A stretch of DNA of 64,000 nt from Nocardioides luteus (GCF_000960475.2 NZ_JZDQ02000002.1:152682-216681); one strand, 5' to 3'. Shown: positions 42,641-50,849, numbered from the stretch's first letter. The notes: generated by a model not told the origin, from the sequence alone. Program-made: numbers and translations.

Positions 42641-44950
42641 TCACGCGTCCGCAGGCGGGGCCGGCGTGAGCCGCAGGTGGATCTCGTCCGACCACCCGAA
42701 CTCGAGCTTCGCCGCCTCGGCGGCGAGGGGCTGAGGAACGCGTTCGGACAGCTCACGGGCCACGACGATCGGCTTGTGCTCGCGGCCGTCCAGCAGCGAC
42801 CACCGCGACGTCTCACAGGCACCGTGCCCGATCACGGCGGTCCGCAACGCACCCGTCGGCACGGTGATCAGGAAGACCCCGTCCCGGTCGGTCACGGTCA
42901 GGGGCACGTCGAGAGGCTTCTCCGGGGTCGGCCAGGTCCGCAGCACCGCGCCGGTGCCCTCCAGCCGAGGCCCGTCGGGGCCGCGCAGGACCAGCTCCTC
43001 ACCCTGCCACCAGGCGTCATGGACGACGGGACGGTCGGGGGTCGCGGTGATCACGAAGGAACCGTTCGGGTCGCGGGTGGCGTTGACCGCGCGTCCCTTC
43101 ATCAGGGATCGGGAGCCGAGGAAGTCCGGATGCACCGGTAGCTGAGACGTACGTCCCTTCCGGACCAGCTTCACCCGGGTCGGCACGATCTCCTCCATGG
43201 GCATGTCCAGCCCGGACTTCTCGAGCACCGCCTCGACGGGCACCGTGAGCCGCCACGGGGTGATGCCGCGGTCGCCCCGTTCGCCGATCGTCAGCGGGTG
43301 GGTCACCACCGAACCGCTGCGGTCGGTGAGCGTCAGCTCGGCGTGCTCGGGAGCAGCACCTCGGAACGCGCCCCGGATCTCGATCTCGTCGCCGAGGTCG
43401 GTGGTGTGGTCGACCCATGCGTCCGGAAGGTCACGAACGGTGACCCCGAATCCTCCGGGCAGGCGTCCGGGGCGGCACCAGCGGTTGCCGATGCGCCGCC
43501 AGCCCTGCCAGCGTTCACGTCCGTCCCCGGAGGTGGTCACCTGGATCACGTCGCGGACATCGCGGTTGCGGATGCTGATCATCAGGCGCCACTGCCGGTC
43601 ACCCGTCAGTCGCGAGGGATCGATGTTCAGCTCGAGCGTGGACCTGTCCACCTGCCCGAACGGGATCGCCCGCGGCCGGGTGACGTGGTCCACCGGCACC
43701 CGGGCACCGGCAGGACTCTCCAACCACACCTTGAAGCGGGTCCGCGGCGCGAACGGGAGGGTGTTGACGCCGATGTTCACCCGGACCACGACCCGGGAGC
43801 CGCTCCACCAGGCCTCGGTCGCGACCGCCTTGGCCTTCATGTAGGCCGGGGCCAGGCGGAACACCGAGTCCGGGACGCCGACCGTGGCGTCCTCGAAGGA
43901 GGGGAGCTTCGCGTACCAACCGTCCTTGCGACGAGCCAGCGGCGCCAGGGTCCCGTTCTCGGCCCGATAGCGGGTCAACGACGTCAGCGCATCGCGCTGC
44001 CGACGTTTCAGCAGGTCGAACACCAGGCGCTCGAACGGTCCCTGCCGGTTGAGGATCGCCTCGTCGATGTGCGCCAGGTAGCGCTCGGCGAGGTCGAAGA
44101 TGCGTCCGGACTCCTCGGCCGGGTGGTCCTCGATCGACCGGGCGAGCACCTGGACGTCGGTCGCCGTCAGATGCGACTTCACCAGGTCGGCCAGGTAGGG
44201 CGCGTTCTCGTCGACCATCTCGAAGAGCATCTCGGCCGAACGTACGCGGTCACCGAGGTTGTCGAGGTTCCAGTGGCTCTGCGTGATCGAGGCCTCGCCA
44301 CCGTCGCGCTGCCGCCAGTAGTAGACCGGGTCGGCGAGGATGTCGACCTGCCGGGCGCGGATGTGCGCGGCCAGAGCGACCGGGTAGTCCTCGTACAGCA
44401 TGTCGGGGTAGCTGAGGCCGGCGGAGTCCCAGAAGTCACGCCGGTAGACCTTGTTCCAGATGTAGCGGTCGATGCCGAGGATGTGGGTCCGGCTGCAGTG
44501 CGTCGCGATCCGGGTGGTGACGAACGGCCGCCGGTGGGACCACGACTGCCAGACCGACACCGAGTCGAAACGGCGGGCGTTGCCGGCCACGAAGTCGGAG
44601 CCCGATCGCTCCAGCGTGTCCGTCATCAGCTGGTAGGCGTACTCCGGGACGTAGTCGTCGGCGTCGACGAACGCGAGCAGGTCACCCGTGCTCTCTCGGA
44701 TGCCGATGTTGCGAGCCTCGCCGACCCCGACCTTCTCGGTGGTGACCACGCGGAACCGCGGATCGCTCGACGCGAACCGGTCGGCGACCCGTGCGGACCC
44801 GTCGGTCGACGCGTCGTCGACCATGACGACCTCGAAGTCCGAGAAGGTCTGGGCACGGAGCGACTCCAGGCACGTCTGGAGGAACGGCTCCACGTTGTGG
44901 AACGGGATGACGATGCTCAGCGCAGCCCGTGACGCGCCCTCAGCCGACAC
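42641..44950 (-). CDS. GT2 glycosyltransferase with long C-terminal beta-rich region
   Basis: The 769-residue protein starts with a GT2 domain: LSIVIPFHNVEPFLQTCLES near 10-29, VVMVDDASTDGSARVADRF near 40-58, FVDADDYVPEYAYQLM (DxD), and the acceptor-side region MLYEDYPVALAAH. From about 400 to the end there are repeated beta-sandwich-like stretches (RFKVWLESPAGARVPVDHVT, AELTLTDRSGSVVTHPLTI, VTDRDGVFLITVPTGALR), similar in style to the middle of the TagF-like protein at 21779-25333. TarS/TarP-type enzymes also carry extra C-terminal domains for trimers. GTG 44950 overlaps the coiled-coil gene by eleven bases; reading upstream of it is that gene in another frame. Confidence 0.82.
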   Translation of the reverse strand: MSAEGASRAALSIVIPFHNVEPFLQTCLESLRAQTFSDFEVVMVDDASTDGSARVADRFASSDPRFRVVTTEKVGVGEARNIGIRESTGDLLAFVDADDYVPEYAYQLMTDTLERSGSDFVAGNARRFDSVSVWQSWSHRRPFVTTRIATHCSRTHILGIDRYIWNKVYRRDFWDSAGLSYPDMLYEDYPVALAAHIRARQVDILADPVYYWRQRDGGEASITQSHWNLDNLGDRVRSAEMLFEMVDENAPYLADLVKSHLTATDVQVLARSIEDHPAEESGRIFDLAERYLAHIDEAILNRQGPFERLVFDLLKRRQRDALTSLTRYRAENGTLAPLARRKDGWYAKLPSFEDATVGVPDSVFRLAPAYMKAKAVATEAWWSGSRVVVRVNIGVNTLPFAPRTRFKVWLESPAGARVPVDHVTRPRAIPFGQVDRSTLELNIDPSRLTGDRQWRLMISIRNRDVRDVIQVTTSGDGRERWQGWRRIGNRWCRPGRLPGGFGVTVRDLPDAWVDHTTDLGDEIEIRGAFRGAAPEHAELTLTDRSGSVVTHPLTIGERGDRGITPWRLTVPVEAVLEKSGLDMPMEEIVPTRVKLVRKGRTSQLPVHPDFLGSRSLMKGRAVNATRDPNGSFVITATPDRPVVHDAWWQGEELVLRGPDGPRLEGTGAVLRTWPTPEKPLDVPLTVTDRDGVFLITVPTGALRTAVIGHGACETSRWSLLDGREHKPIVVARELSERVPQPLAAEAAKLEFGWSDEIHLRLTPAPPADA

Positions 44951-45314
44951 GATTGCCGTCCTCGAGCCGGCGCAGCCGTTCCTCGAAACGCGTGGCGGCG
45001 GTGATACGGGCGCGCACCTGCTCCTGCTGACGCTGGATCTCGGCCCAGATCGCGGCGGTGTCGACGTCTCCTCCCGCCGCGGCGGTCGTCGCGATGTTGC
45101 CCCGCTCGACGGTGTCGCGCAGCGTCTCCAGACGCGCCTCGAGCGCGGCGACCTGCGGGCTGACCCGAGCGAGCTCGCGCTCGAGGTCTGCGATACGGAC
45201 CCGCTGCCGATCGGTGATCGCGCGCAGCTCCTCGATGATCGCCCGCGACTCCTCCGCGTCGGCCGCGGACCGGACCTTCTTGATGACCTCACCGCGCAGT
45301 CGCTTCAGCGCCAT
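44940..45314 (-). CDS. Small coiled-coil protein
   Basis: The 124-residue protein has a basic start (MALKRLRGEVIKKVRSA) followed by almost continuous heptad-like helix (IIEELRAITDRQRVRIADLE, VAALEARLETLRDTVERG, EIQRQQEQVRARI). There is no signal peptide or membrane segment. It sits between the GT29-like and GT2 genes with overlaps on both sides (10 and 11 bases), so a stoichiometric partner of these enzymes is likely. No family is recognised. Confidence 0.75.
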   Translation of the reverse strand: MALKRLRGEVIKKVRSAADAEESRAIIEELRAITDRQRVRIADLERELARVSPQVAALEARLETLRDTVERGNIATTAAAGGDVDTAAIWAEIQRQQEQVRARITAATRFEERLRRLEDGNRVG

Positions 45315-45985
45315 AGAGACACCCGTTCCTCCTTGAGCCAGTCAGTCATCACACGTGCCTCGGCCTCGATCCGGTGCTCCGGTGCCACCGGCGACGAACC
45401 ACCGACCTGGTAGACCCACTCGGTCTGGCCGGGATTGTCGATGAACGAGAACCCGGAGAGCCGGATCTCGCACTCCGGGAACAGGTGAAAGGCCAGCCAC
45501 GCGGCAGTGAAGCCGGTGGTCGGCGCCAGCTTCTCGGTCCGCCAGGGGATGTCGAGCTCGTCGCCGATACGAGGGAGCACCTCCGCGTTGGGGAGGGGCA
45601 CGAACCCCAGGTCGGGCGGCCAGGACATCGGCCACACCTCAGGACGGCCGTGGAAGCGCATCGGCTCGGCGAGGAGGTAGAGGCGCTCGCGGTAGCGGTC
45701 GAAGGTGAACCGGGTCGGGCGGGTGATCCGGTTCCAGATCACGACGTCGGCCCGCGACCCCTGGCAGCGCGGTTCACCGGGCACGTCCAGCACGAAGCTG
45801 TTGACCCGGATGACCAGATCGGAGTCGTCGATCGCCTCTGCCCGGTCGTCGCTGGGCCCCAGAGGCGCATTTCCGAGGACGGCGACCGAGGTCATCGGCG
45901 TCCTCTTCGCGTACGTGGCCATCAGGTCGCGTAGGTAGGCAAGGCCTTCAGTGATCGTGACTGCCCGTTCGGCGATCAACGTCAC
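45305..45985 (-). CDS. Glycosyltransferase family 29 (sialyltransferase)-like protein
   Basis: The 226-residue protein carries patterns like the GT29 sialyl motifs. The large motif is SVAVLGNAPLGP...AIDDSDLVIRVNSF...SRADVVIWN (about 33-85), and the small-motif-like segment is PTTGFTAAWLAFHLFPECEI (about 155-174), followed by RLSGFSF. In animals and some bacteria such proteins transfer sialic acid from CMP-sialic acid. With a full CMP-pseudaminic acid pathway 12-17 kb away, a nonulosonic acid transferase role is plausible. GTG 45985 is chosen because GGAAAGGGG lies just before it; codons from the earlier in-frame GTG 46015 are rare ones. It is first of a three-gene minus-strand operon. Confidence 0.72.
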   Translation of the reverse strand: MTLIAERAVTITEGLAYLRDLMATYAKRTPMTSVAVLGNAPLGPSDDRAEAIDDSDLVIRVNSFVLDVPGEPRCQGSRADVVIWNRITRPTRFTFDRYRERLYLLAEPMRFHGRPEVWPMSWPPDLGFVPLPNAEVLPRIGDELDIPWRTEKLAPTTGFTAAWLAFHLFPECEIRLSGFSFIDNPGQTEWVYQVGGSSPVAPEHRIEAEARVMTDWLKEERVSLWR

Positions 45986-46067
45986 CGGCTTCCCCTTTCC
46001 TGCGACCCTTGTCACGGCGTAGCCGCTGAGCGCGGAGGCGCGACGGTCGCGTTACCCGTTCGGAAAA

Positions 46068-46073
46068 ATCATA
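46068..46073 (-). promoter_or_regulatory. Probable -10 element for the GT29-like operon
   Basis: On the minus strand TATGAT is one base from the consensus TATAAT and lies about 85 bases before GTG 45985 in an AT-richer patch. No convincing -35 is present at 16-18 bases. Confidence 0.4.
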
Positions 46074-46210
46074 ACGAGCCAGCCGCCCAACAGTTACCCG
46101 CCCGAGTATCGATTTGGCCGTTGCGACGCGCTTTCACGCGTGGGGACGCTCGTGGCGGTGATGATGTTGGCGCTTCGTCACCATCCGTACATCTGTGGGT
46201 CGTGCCCCGG

Positions 46211-46804
46211 TCAGGCGGACTGGGCCCCGGTCCAGCTCGTCCGCTCGGCCTCCAGCTCGGCACGCACGGCGTCCAGCTCGGACTCCAACTCGGCGACCCG
46301 GATGGCCGCCTCGGCGGCGTCGGCCTCGACCGCCTGCAGCTTCGCCTCGAGCTGCTCGCCGCGGAGCTCGGCCTGGGCGGCCCGGCGGGCCTCCTCGCCA
46401 CGGCGGCGGACGGCATCGGCGGCGCGCTGGTGAGCCGCGGCCAGGGCCGCTTCGAGCTCCTGGACGGCCTGGACGCGGTCGGCGAGCTTGGCATCCATGT
46501 GCTCGCGGAACTCGGCGTTCTCCTCGGCCCGCTTCTCGGACTCGACGCGGAAGGCCTGGGCCTGCTCGGCGCGGTCACGCGCCCAGTCGCGGCGGGTCTG
46601 GAGGAGCTCGGAGTGGGTGATCTTGGTAGCGGCAGCGCCGAGGGCGAGCCCGAGAACGGCAGCGAGCACGACCACCAGCCAGGACCCGGAGGCCACCGCA
46701 GCGGTGATCGTGAGAGCGGCCAGCGCCAGCAGGGCTACAGCAACCGTCAGGCGTGTGCTGCGCTGACGCCTGCGTGTGACTGAAGTTGCGGATGGGGAAG
46801 GCAT
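46211..46804 (-). CDS. Membrane protein with long cytoplasmic coiled coil
   Basis: The 197-residue protein has two hydrophobic segments near the N-terminus (LTVAVALLALAALTITAAVA and WLVVVLAAVLGLALGAAA) and then an Ala/Glu/Arg-rich helix from about residue 65 to the end, predicted as a coiled coil (EEARRAAQAELRGEQLEAKL, AIRVAELESELDAVRAELEA). Its place before the DUF3180 gene and fol genes matches Rv3604c of M. tuberculosis, an Ala/Arg-rich membrane protein. Function is unknown. The gene marks the right edge of the inserted island. Confidence 0.8.
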   Translation of the reverse strand: MPSPSATSVTRRRQRSTRLTVAVALLALAALTITAAVASGSWLVVVLAAVLGLALGAAATKITHSELLQTRRDWARDRAEQAQAFRVESEKRAEENAEFREHMDAKLADRVQAVQELEAALAAAHQRAADAVRRRGEEARRAAQAELRGEQLEAKLQAVEADAAEAAIRVAELESELDAVRAELEAERTSWTGAQSA

Positions 46805-46819
46805 GCTTCCACGGTACGG

Positions 46820-47257
46820 CTAGTTTTCATCCGGTTTGCGGACCCGGCACGCGTGTTCGAGGAGTCGCGCGGCGATGACGATCGCGATCCCGGCGACGGC
46901 CGCCAGGGCCGAACGCACCATGCGCTCACCCGCAGCGGTGTTGGCGTCGTAGCCCAGCCAGCTCACCGCGTAGCCCAGATAGCCGCCGGCGAGGAGGGCG
47001 CCGACCAGGGTGCAGGCACGGGCGAGCACCAGCCGGTTGACCGCCTGATGAGCCTCGATGCGCTCGCGGCGTACCTGCAGTTGACGGTGGGTGATCCAGG
47101 CGGTGACGCCCAGCGCCCCGGCGATCAGCAGCAGCACCAGCGGCTGTGCCCAGGTGATCACCGGAGCCACCCCTCGCCAGCGCTCCAGCACCGGGTGGGC
47201 CAGCCAGCCGCCGACGATCCCGATGACGGCCCACGCCGTGATCGCTCCACCCGACAT
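46820..47257 (-). CDS. DUF3180 family membrane protein
   Basis: The 145-residue protein has four hydrophobic segments (ITAWAVIGIVGGWLAHPVL, PLVLLLIAGALGVTAWITH, LVGALLAGGYLGYAVSWLG, ALAAVAGIAIVIAARLLEH), the pattern of DUF3180, which follows folK in many Actinobacteria (Rv3605c). Function is unknown. ATG 47257 is the only normal start, but the frame is open back into folK and encodes LRP just before the Met, a feature I associate with this family's N-terminus, so a non-standard upstream start is possible. Confidence 0.82.
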   Translation of the reverse strand: MSGGAITAWAVIGIVGGWLAHPVLERWRGVAPVITWAQPLVLLLIAGALGVTAWITHRQLQVRRERIEAHQAVNRLVLARACTLVGALLAGGYLGYAVSWLGYDANTAAGERMVRSALAAVAGIAIVIAARLLEHACRVRKPDEN

Positions 47258-47339
47258 CGGGCGGAGCCGGCGCTCGTCGTCGGCGCGATCCTTCTCAGGA
47301 CCCTCGTCGGGGTCCTCGGGTGCTGTGCTCAGATCCGGC

Positions 47340-47906
47340 TCAGAGCTCGAGGACGAGGTCGTCGCGACGGGTGATGCCGGTCTGGTCCGCCTTCTCCAGC
47401 AGCTCGGAGATCGGCCCGACGCCCGGGAGGTCCGCGCTCGGCTCCAGGTCGAGCCACGGCTTGAGCACGAAGGCCCGCTGGTGCGCCCGCGGGTGCGGCA
47501 GCGTCAGCGACTCCTCCTCGATGATCTTGTCGCCGATCGAGATGACGTCGATGTCGAGCGTGCGCGGCTCGTTGAAGATGCCGCTGCGCGAGCGGCCGTA
47601 GGCGTCCTCGATGGTGAGCGCACGGTCGAGCAGGCGCGTCGGGGTGAGGGTGGTGTCGGCGAGGACGATCGCGTTGAGGTAGAGCTCGGCATCCTCCGGA
47701 GAGTCGACCGGCTCGGTCTCGTAGACCGGCGAGATCGTGGTCACCCAGACGTCCGGGGTCTCGGCGAGGGTGTTCAACGCGTCCTGCAGATTTGCCAACC
47801 GGTCCCCGAGATTGGAGCCCAGAGACAGCACCGCCCGCCGGATCGGCCGCATCTCCCCGGTGAGCGTGTCGGCGTCGATGATGTGCGGGTTGGGTACTTC
47901 TGTCAC
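47340..47906 (-). CDS. folK: 6-hydroxymethyl-7,8-dihydropterin pyrophosphokinase
   Basis: FolK transfers pyrophosphate from ATP to the pterin in folate synthesis. The 188-residue protein contains AVLSLGSNLGDRLANLQDAL near 25-44, SPVYETEPVDSPEDAELYLN near 58-77, and the signature EPRTLDIDVISIGD near 112-125 with the two metal-binding Asp residues. About 22 residues precede the family's normal start. GTG 47906 overlaps the folB stop (GTGA). Confidence 0.95.
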   Translation of the reverse strand: MTEVPNPHIIDADTLTGEMRPIRRAVLSLGSNLGDRLANLQDALNTLAETPDVWVTTISPVYETEPVDSPEDAELYLNAIVLADTTLTPTRLLDRALTIEDAYGRSRSGIFNEPRTLDIDVISIGDKIIEEESLTLPHPRAHQRAFVLKPWLDLEPSADLPGVGPISELLEKADQTGITRRDDLVLEL

Positions 47907-48283
47907 GTGCTCTGCCTCCGGGTGATCGTCAGGGTGACGTCTTTGAACGTCGCTTCGATAGGCGCCCCCGGTTTGTGAACCGTAACACGTACCCAAAGTG
48001 CGCGGATGTCTGCAAGGCAAATGTCCGCGATCCGCTGGGCAAGCGTTTCGATGAGGTCCACCGGGTCGCGCTCAACATTGGTTTTGACCGCCATCGCGAG
48101 ACTTCCGTAATCCACGGTGTCTTGCAAGTCGTCCGTCGCCGCAGCCTTGCGGGAATCGGTGCCGATGACGAGGTCGATGATGAACTTCTGCCCCTCACGG
48201 CGCTCGAAGTCGAACACTCCGTGGTGGCCGAAGCACTCCAGGCCGAGAATCTGAATTTCGTCCGCAGGTTCTGCGATGTTCAC
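47903..48283 (-). CDS. folB: Dihydroneopterin aldolase
   Basis: FolB cleaves dihydroneopterin to hydroxymethyl-dihydropterin and glycolaldehyde. The 126-residue protein shows ILGLECFGHHGVFDFERREG near 12-31 (pterin site), TVDYGSLAMAVKTNVE near 56-71, LIETLAQRIADICL with the conserved Glu near 77-90 and HKPGAPI near 103-109. GTG 48283 overlaps the folP stop; length is normal. Confidence 0.95.
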   Translation of the reverse strand: MNIAEPADEIQILGLECFGHHGVFDFERREGQKFIIDLVIGTDSRKAAATDDLQDTVDYGSLAMAVKTNVERDPVDLIETLAQRIADICLADIRALWVRVTVHKPGAPIEATFKDVTLTITRRQST

Positions 48284-49095
48284 CGAATCGTCTCCAATTT
48301 CATGGCCGCCGCGAGGGCGTCCTTGGCGGCACGGACGTCATGTACACGTGTGGCCCAGACACCACGTTGCGCGAGAAAGACGGTGATCGCGTCGTGGGCG
48401 TTCTCCCGCTCGGTCACCGGACGCAGCGTGCCGTCGGGCGCCGCCAGCAGACGGCCGAGGAAGGTCTTGCGGCTGGCCCCGATGAGCACCGGGAAGCCGA
48501 GCTTGTGGAACTCCTCCACCCCCGCCAGCAGGCGCCAGTTGTCGTCGGCCGTCTTCGAGAAGCCGAGCCCCGGGTCGATCACGATCTTGTCGTCGTAGAT
48601 CCCCGCAGCTCGCGCCGCCTCGATCCGCTGCTCCAGCTCCTCCTTGACCGTGGCGACCACACCGTGGGCGTAGACGAGATGGTCCTGGCTCTGCATCTCG
48701 GTCGAGTGCCCGCGCCAGTGCATGATGACGTACGTCGCGCCATGATCGGCGGCGACCTTCAGGATCCCCGGGTCGGCCAGACCGCCCGAGACGTCGTTGA
48801 CGATCTTGGCCCCGGCCTTCAGCGCCGCCTCGGCGACCTCGGGACGCATCGTGTCGACCGAGAGCGTCGCCCCTTCCTGGGCCAGCGTCTCGATGACCGG
48901 CACCACCCGGGCGAGCTCGTCGGCCACCAGCGGCCTCGTCGCCCCCGGCCGGGTCGACTCGCCGCCGATGTCGAGCAGGTCCGCGCCCTGGTCCAGGAGA
49001 GTATGGCCATGAGCGACCGCGTCATCGGTCGCCAGGAACCGCCCGCCGTCGCTGAACGAGTCGGGCGTAACGTTGACGATCCCCATGACCTGCAC
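48280..49095 (-). CDS. folP: Dihydropteroate synthase
   Basis: FolP joins para-aminobenzoate with the pterin diphosphate and is the sulfonamide target. The 271-residue protein has MGIVNVTPDSFSDGGRF near 4-20, DIGGESTRPGAT near 42-53, INDVSGG-type IVNDVSGGLADP near 94-105 and IDPGLGFSKT near 173-182. GTG 49095 is used because the N-terminus VQVMGIVN matches mycobacterial FolP1; ATG 49086 is an alternative. It is divergent from the pyruvyltransferase-like gene with 42 bases between. Confidence 0.95.
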   Translation of the reverse strand: MQVMGIVNVTPDSFSDGGRFLATDDAVAHGHTLLDQGADLLDIGGESTRPGATRPLVADELARVVPVIETLAQEGATLSVDTMRPEVAEAALKAGAKIVNDVSGGLADPGILKVAADHGATYVIMHWRGHSTEMQSQDHLVYAHGVVATVKEELEQRIEAARAAGIYDDKIVIDPGLGFSKTADDNWRLLAGVEEFHKLGFPVLIGASRKTFLGRLLAAPDGTLRPVTERENAHDAITVFLAQRGVWATRVHDVRAAKDALAAAMKLETIR

Positions 49096-49137
49096 ACTCC
49101 GACCCTATCCGGCCGCCTCGGAGGGTGAGACCTGACC

Positions 49138-50673
49138 ATGGCGGCCGACTCGGGAGACATCGTGGCCAAGATCCTGCTTCGCTCGGCGAGGGACCCGTTC
49201 GACGTGATCGAGGCGGACGACCCGCGCGCGTGGGGCATCGGCTTCTACGGCACGAACGTCGGCAACCTCCTCTTCGCCGACTCCACCCACCGGCTGCTCA
49301 GCGTGCCCGGCACCGAGATCGTCGCGAACCGGTTCGCCCACGAGCGACGCGCGTTCACCGCCGACGAGGTCGCCGCGACCGACGACGAGTACGACCACTT
49401 CGTGGTGCCGCTGGCCAACGCCCTGCGCCCGGAGTTCACCCGCCCGTTGACCCGCCTGACCGCGTTCATCGAGCAGATCTCCATCCCGACCACCATCGTC
49501 GGCATCGGTGCGCAGCTCTCGCTCGAGGAGCTCGACACCCGTCCCGACGACGAGCTCGCGGCGCTGCATCGGCGGTTCATGAACAGCGTGCTCGAACGCT
49601 CCTCGAAGGTCGGCGTACGCGGCGAGATCACCGCCGAGTACCTGCGGCGGCTCGGCTACGGCGACGAGCACGTCGAGATCATCGGCTGCCCGTCGATCTA
49701 CCTCAACGGCCCCGAGCTCACCGTCCGCGACGAGCGCTCCGCCCCCATCGCCGACGACGACCCGGTGGCCGTCTCGATGAGCCCGCTCACCTCGCCCTGG
49801 TTCGAGACGTACGTCGATGCCTTCGCCGATCGCCACCCGCACATGACGTACGTCGGTCAGACCCACCACGACTTCGCCATGCTCCAGTGGGGCCGGCACC
49901 GTCAGCCCGAGATGGGGTTCGACCGCGACCACCGGCTCTATGCCGAGGACCGGACCCGGATGTTCCTCGACGCCGGGTCCTGGATGCGGTTCCTGGCGAC
50001 CCAGCGGTTCGCCTTCGGCACCCGCATCCACGGCAACGTCGCCGCGGTGCTGGCCGGCACCCCGGCCATGGTCATCGCCCATGACTCCCGCGTGCTGGAG
50101 CTGTGCGACTACCACGGTCTCCCCTACACGATGCTCGACTCGTTCAGGGCCGGGACCACGGTCGACGAGCTGTTCCAGGCAGCCGACTACACCGCCTTCC
50201 ACAACCGCCTCAGCGAGGGCTGGAAGCGGCTGACCGCGTTCCTCGACGACGCCGGCCTGGAGAACGTCGCACAGCCCGGTCGGTCGGCTGCGGCGTACGA
50301 CGCCGAGCTCGCCGCGCTCGAGCCGGCGGCTCCTGTCGTCACGCTCCGCGGGTCCGGCGACGACGCCCTGCGACGCATCGAGGATCGGATCCACGCCCTC
50401 AAGACCGCCTCCGAGCACGCCGACACCGCCGCCAAGCGGCGCGAGAAGGAGCTGGAGAAGACGCTCGCCGCGTCACTGAAGAGCCACGGCAAGCGGATCG
50501 CCGCGCTGGAGGCGACCACGCGCAAGCAGCAGACCCGGATCGAACGGCAGGCCCGCCGCCTCGGCCGCCAGCGAGCCTTGATCAAACAGCTGCGCGCAGA
50601 CCTCGCTCGTCACCAGGAACGAGCAGGTCTGCGCGGCATGGTCCGACGAGTGCGCCGCCGGCTGGGTCGCTAG
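49138..50673 (+). CDS. Polysaccharide pyruvyltransferase-family protein inserted in the folate operon
   Basis: The 511-residue protein matches the polysaccharide pyruvyltransferase superfamily: GFYGTNVGNLLFADSTHRLL near 23-42, TTIVGIGAQLS near 118-128, YVGQTHHDFAMLQWG near 238-252, and FGTRIHGNVAAVLAGTPAMV near 297-316, with His in the last motif. After about 400 it continues as a coiled coil (DTAAKRREKELEKTLAASLK, LEATTRKQQTRIERQ) and ends in a basic stretch VRRVRRRLGR. It lies opposite to folP and folE and separates them. Its TAG stop is the first triplet of the second palindromic element. It probably belongs functionally to the polymer island. Confidence 0.78.
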   Translation: MAADSGDIVAKILLRSARDPFDVIEADDPRAWGIGFYGTNVGNLLFADSTHRLLSVPGTEIVANRFAHERRAFTADEVAATDDEYDHFVVPLANALRPEFTRPLTRLTAFIEQISIPTTIVGIGAQLSLEELDTRPDDELAALHRRFMNSVLERSSKVGVRGEITAEYLRRLGYGDEHVEIIGCPSIYLNGPELTVRDERSAPIADDDPVAVSMSPLTSPWFETYVDAFADRHPHMTYVGQTHHDFAMLQWGRHRQPEMGFDRDHRLYAEDRTRMFLDAGSWMRFLATQRFAFGTRIHGNVAAVLAGTPAMVIAHDSRVLELCDYHGLPYTMLDSFRAGTTVDELFQAADYTAFHNRLSEGWKRLTAFLDDAGLENVAQPGRSAAAYDAELAALEPAAPVVTLRGSGDDALRRIEDRIHALKTASEHADTAAKRREKELEKTLAASLKSHGKRIAALEATTRKQQTRIERQARRLGRQRALIKQLRADLARHQERAGLRGMVRRVRRRLGR

Positions 50674-50849
50674 GCCGTGTCTCCCAAATCCACGCCCGCT
50701 GCGCGACGTTTCGCATCCGATCTGGCTGCGTTGCCGCCGCTCGACAGCCTCAAGGATGCCTTCCCTCCGGAGGTCTGAACGGAGTGGCCTTTGCCAGATC
50801 GGCCCGAAACGCCGCTCGCGGCCGCCGTGTCTTTGAGAGACACGGCCTA
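50671..50849. repeat. Palindromic repeat element, copy 2
   Basis: The ends TAGGCCGTGTCTCCCAAA (50671-50688) and TTTGAGAGACACGGCCTA (50832-50849) form inverted repeats with one mismatch. Read in reverse, the stretch GACACGGCGGCCGCGAGCGG and the bases after it up to CCGATCTGGCAA are identical to copy 1, as is most of the other inner arm; only the centre (about 17-30 bases) and the tips differ. The left TAG is the stop of the pyruvyltransferase-family gene, and the right CTA is the stop of folE on the minus strand. Confidence 0.9.
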
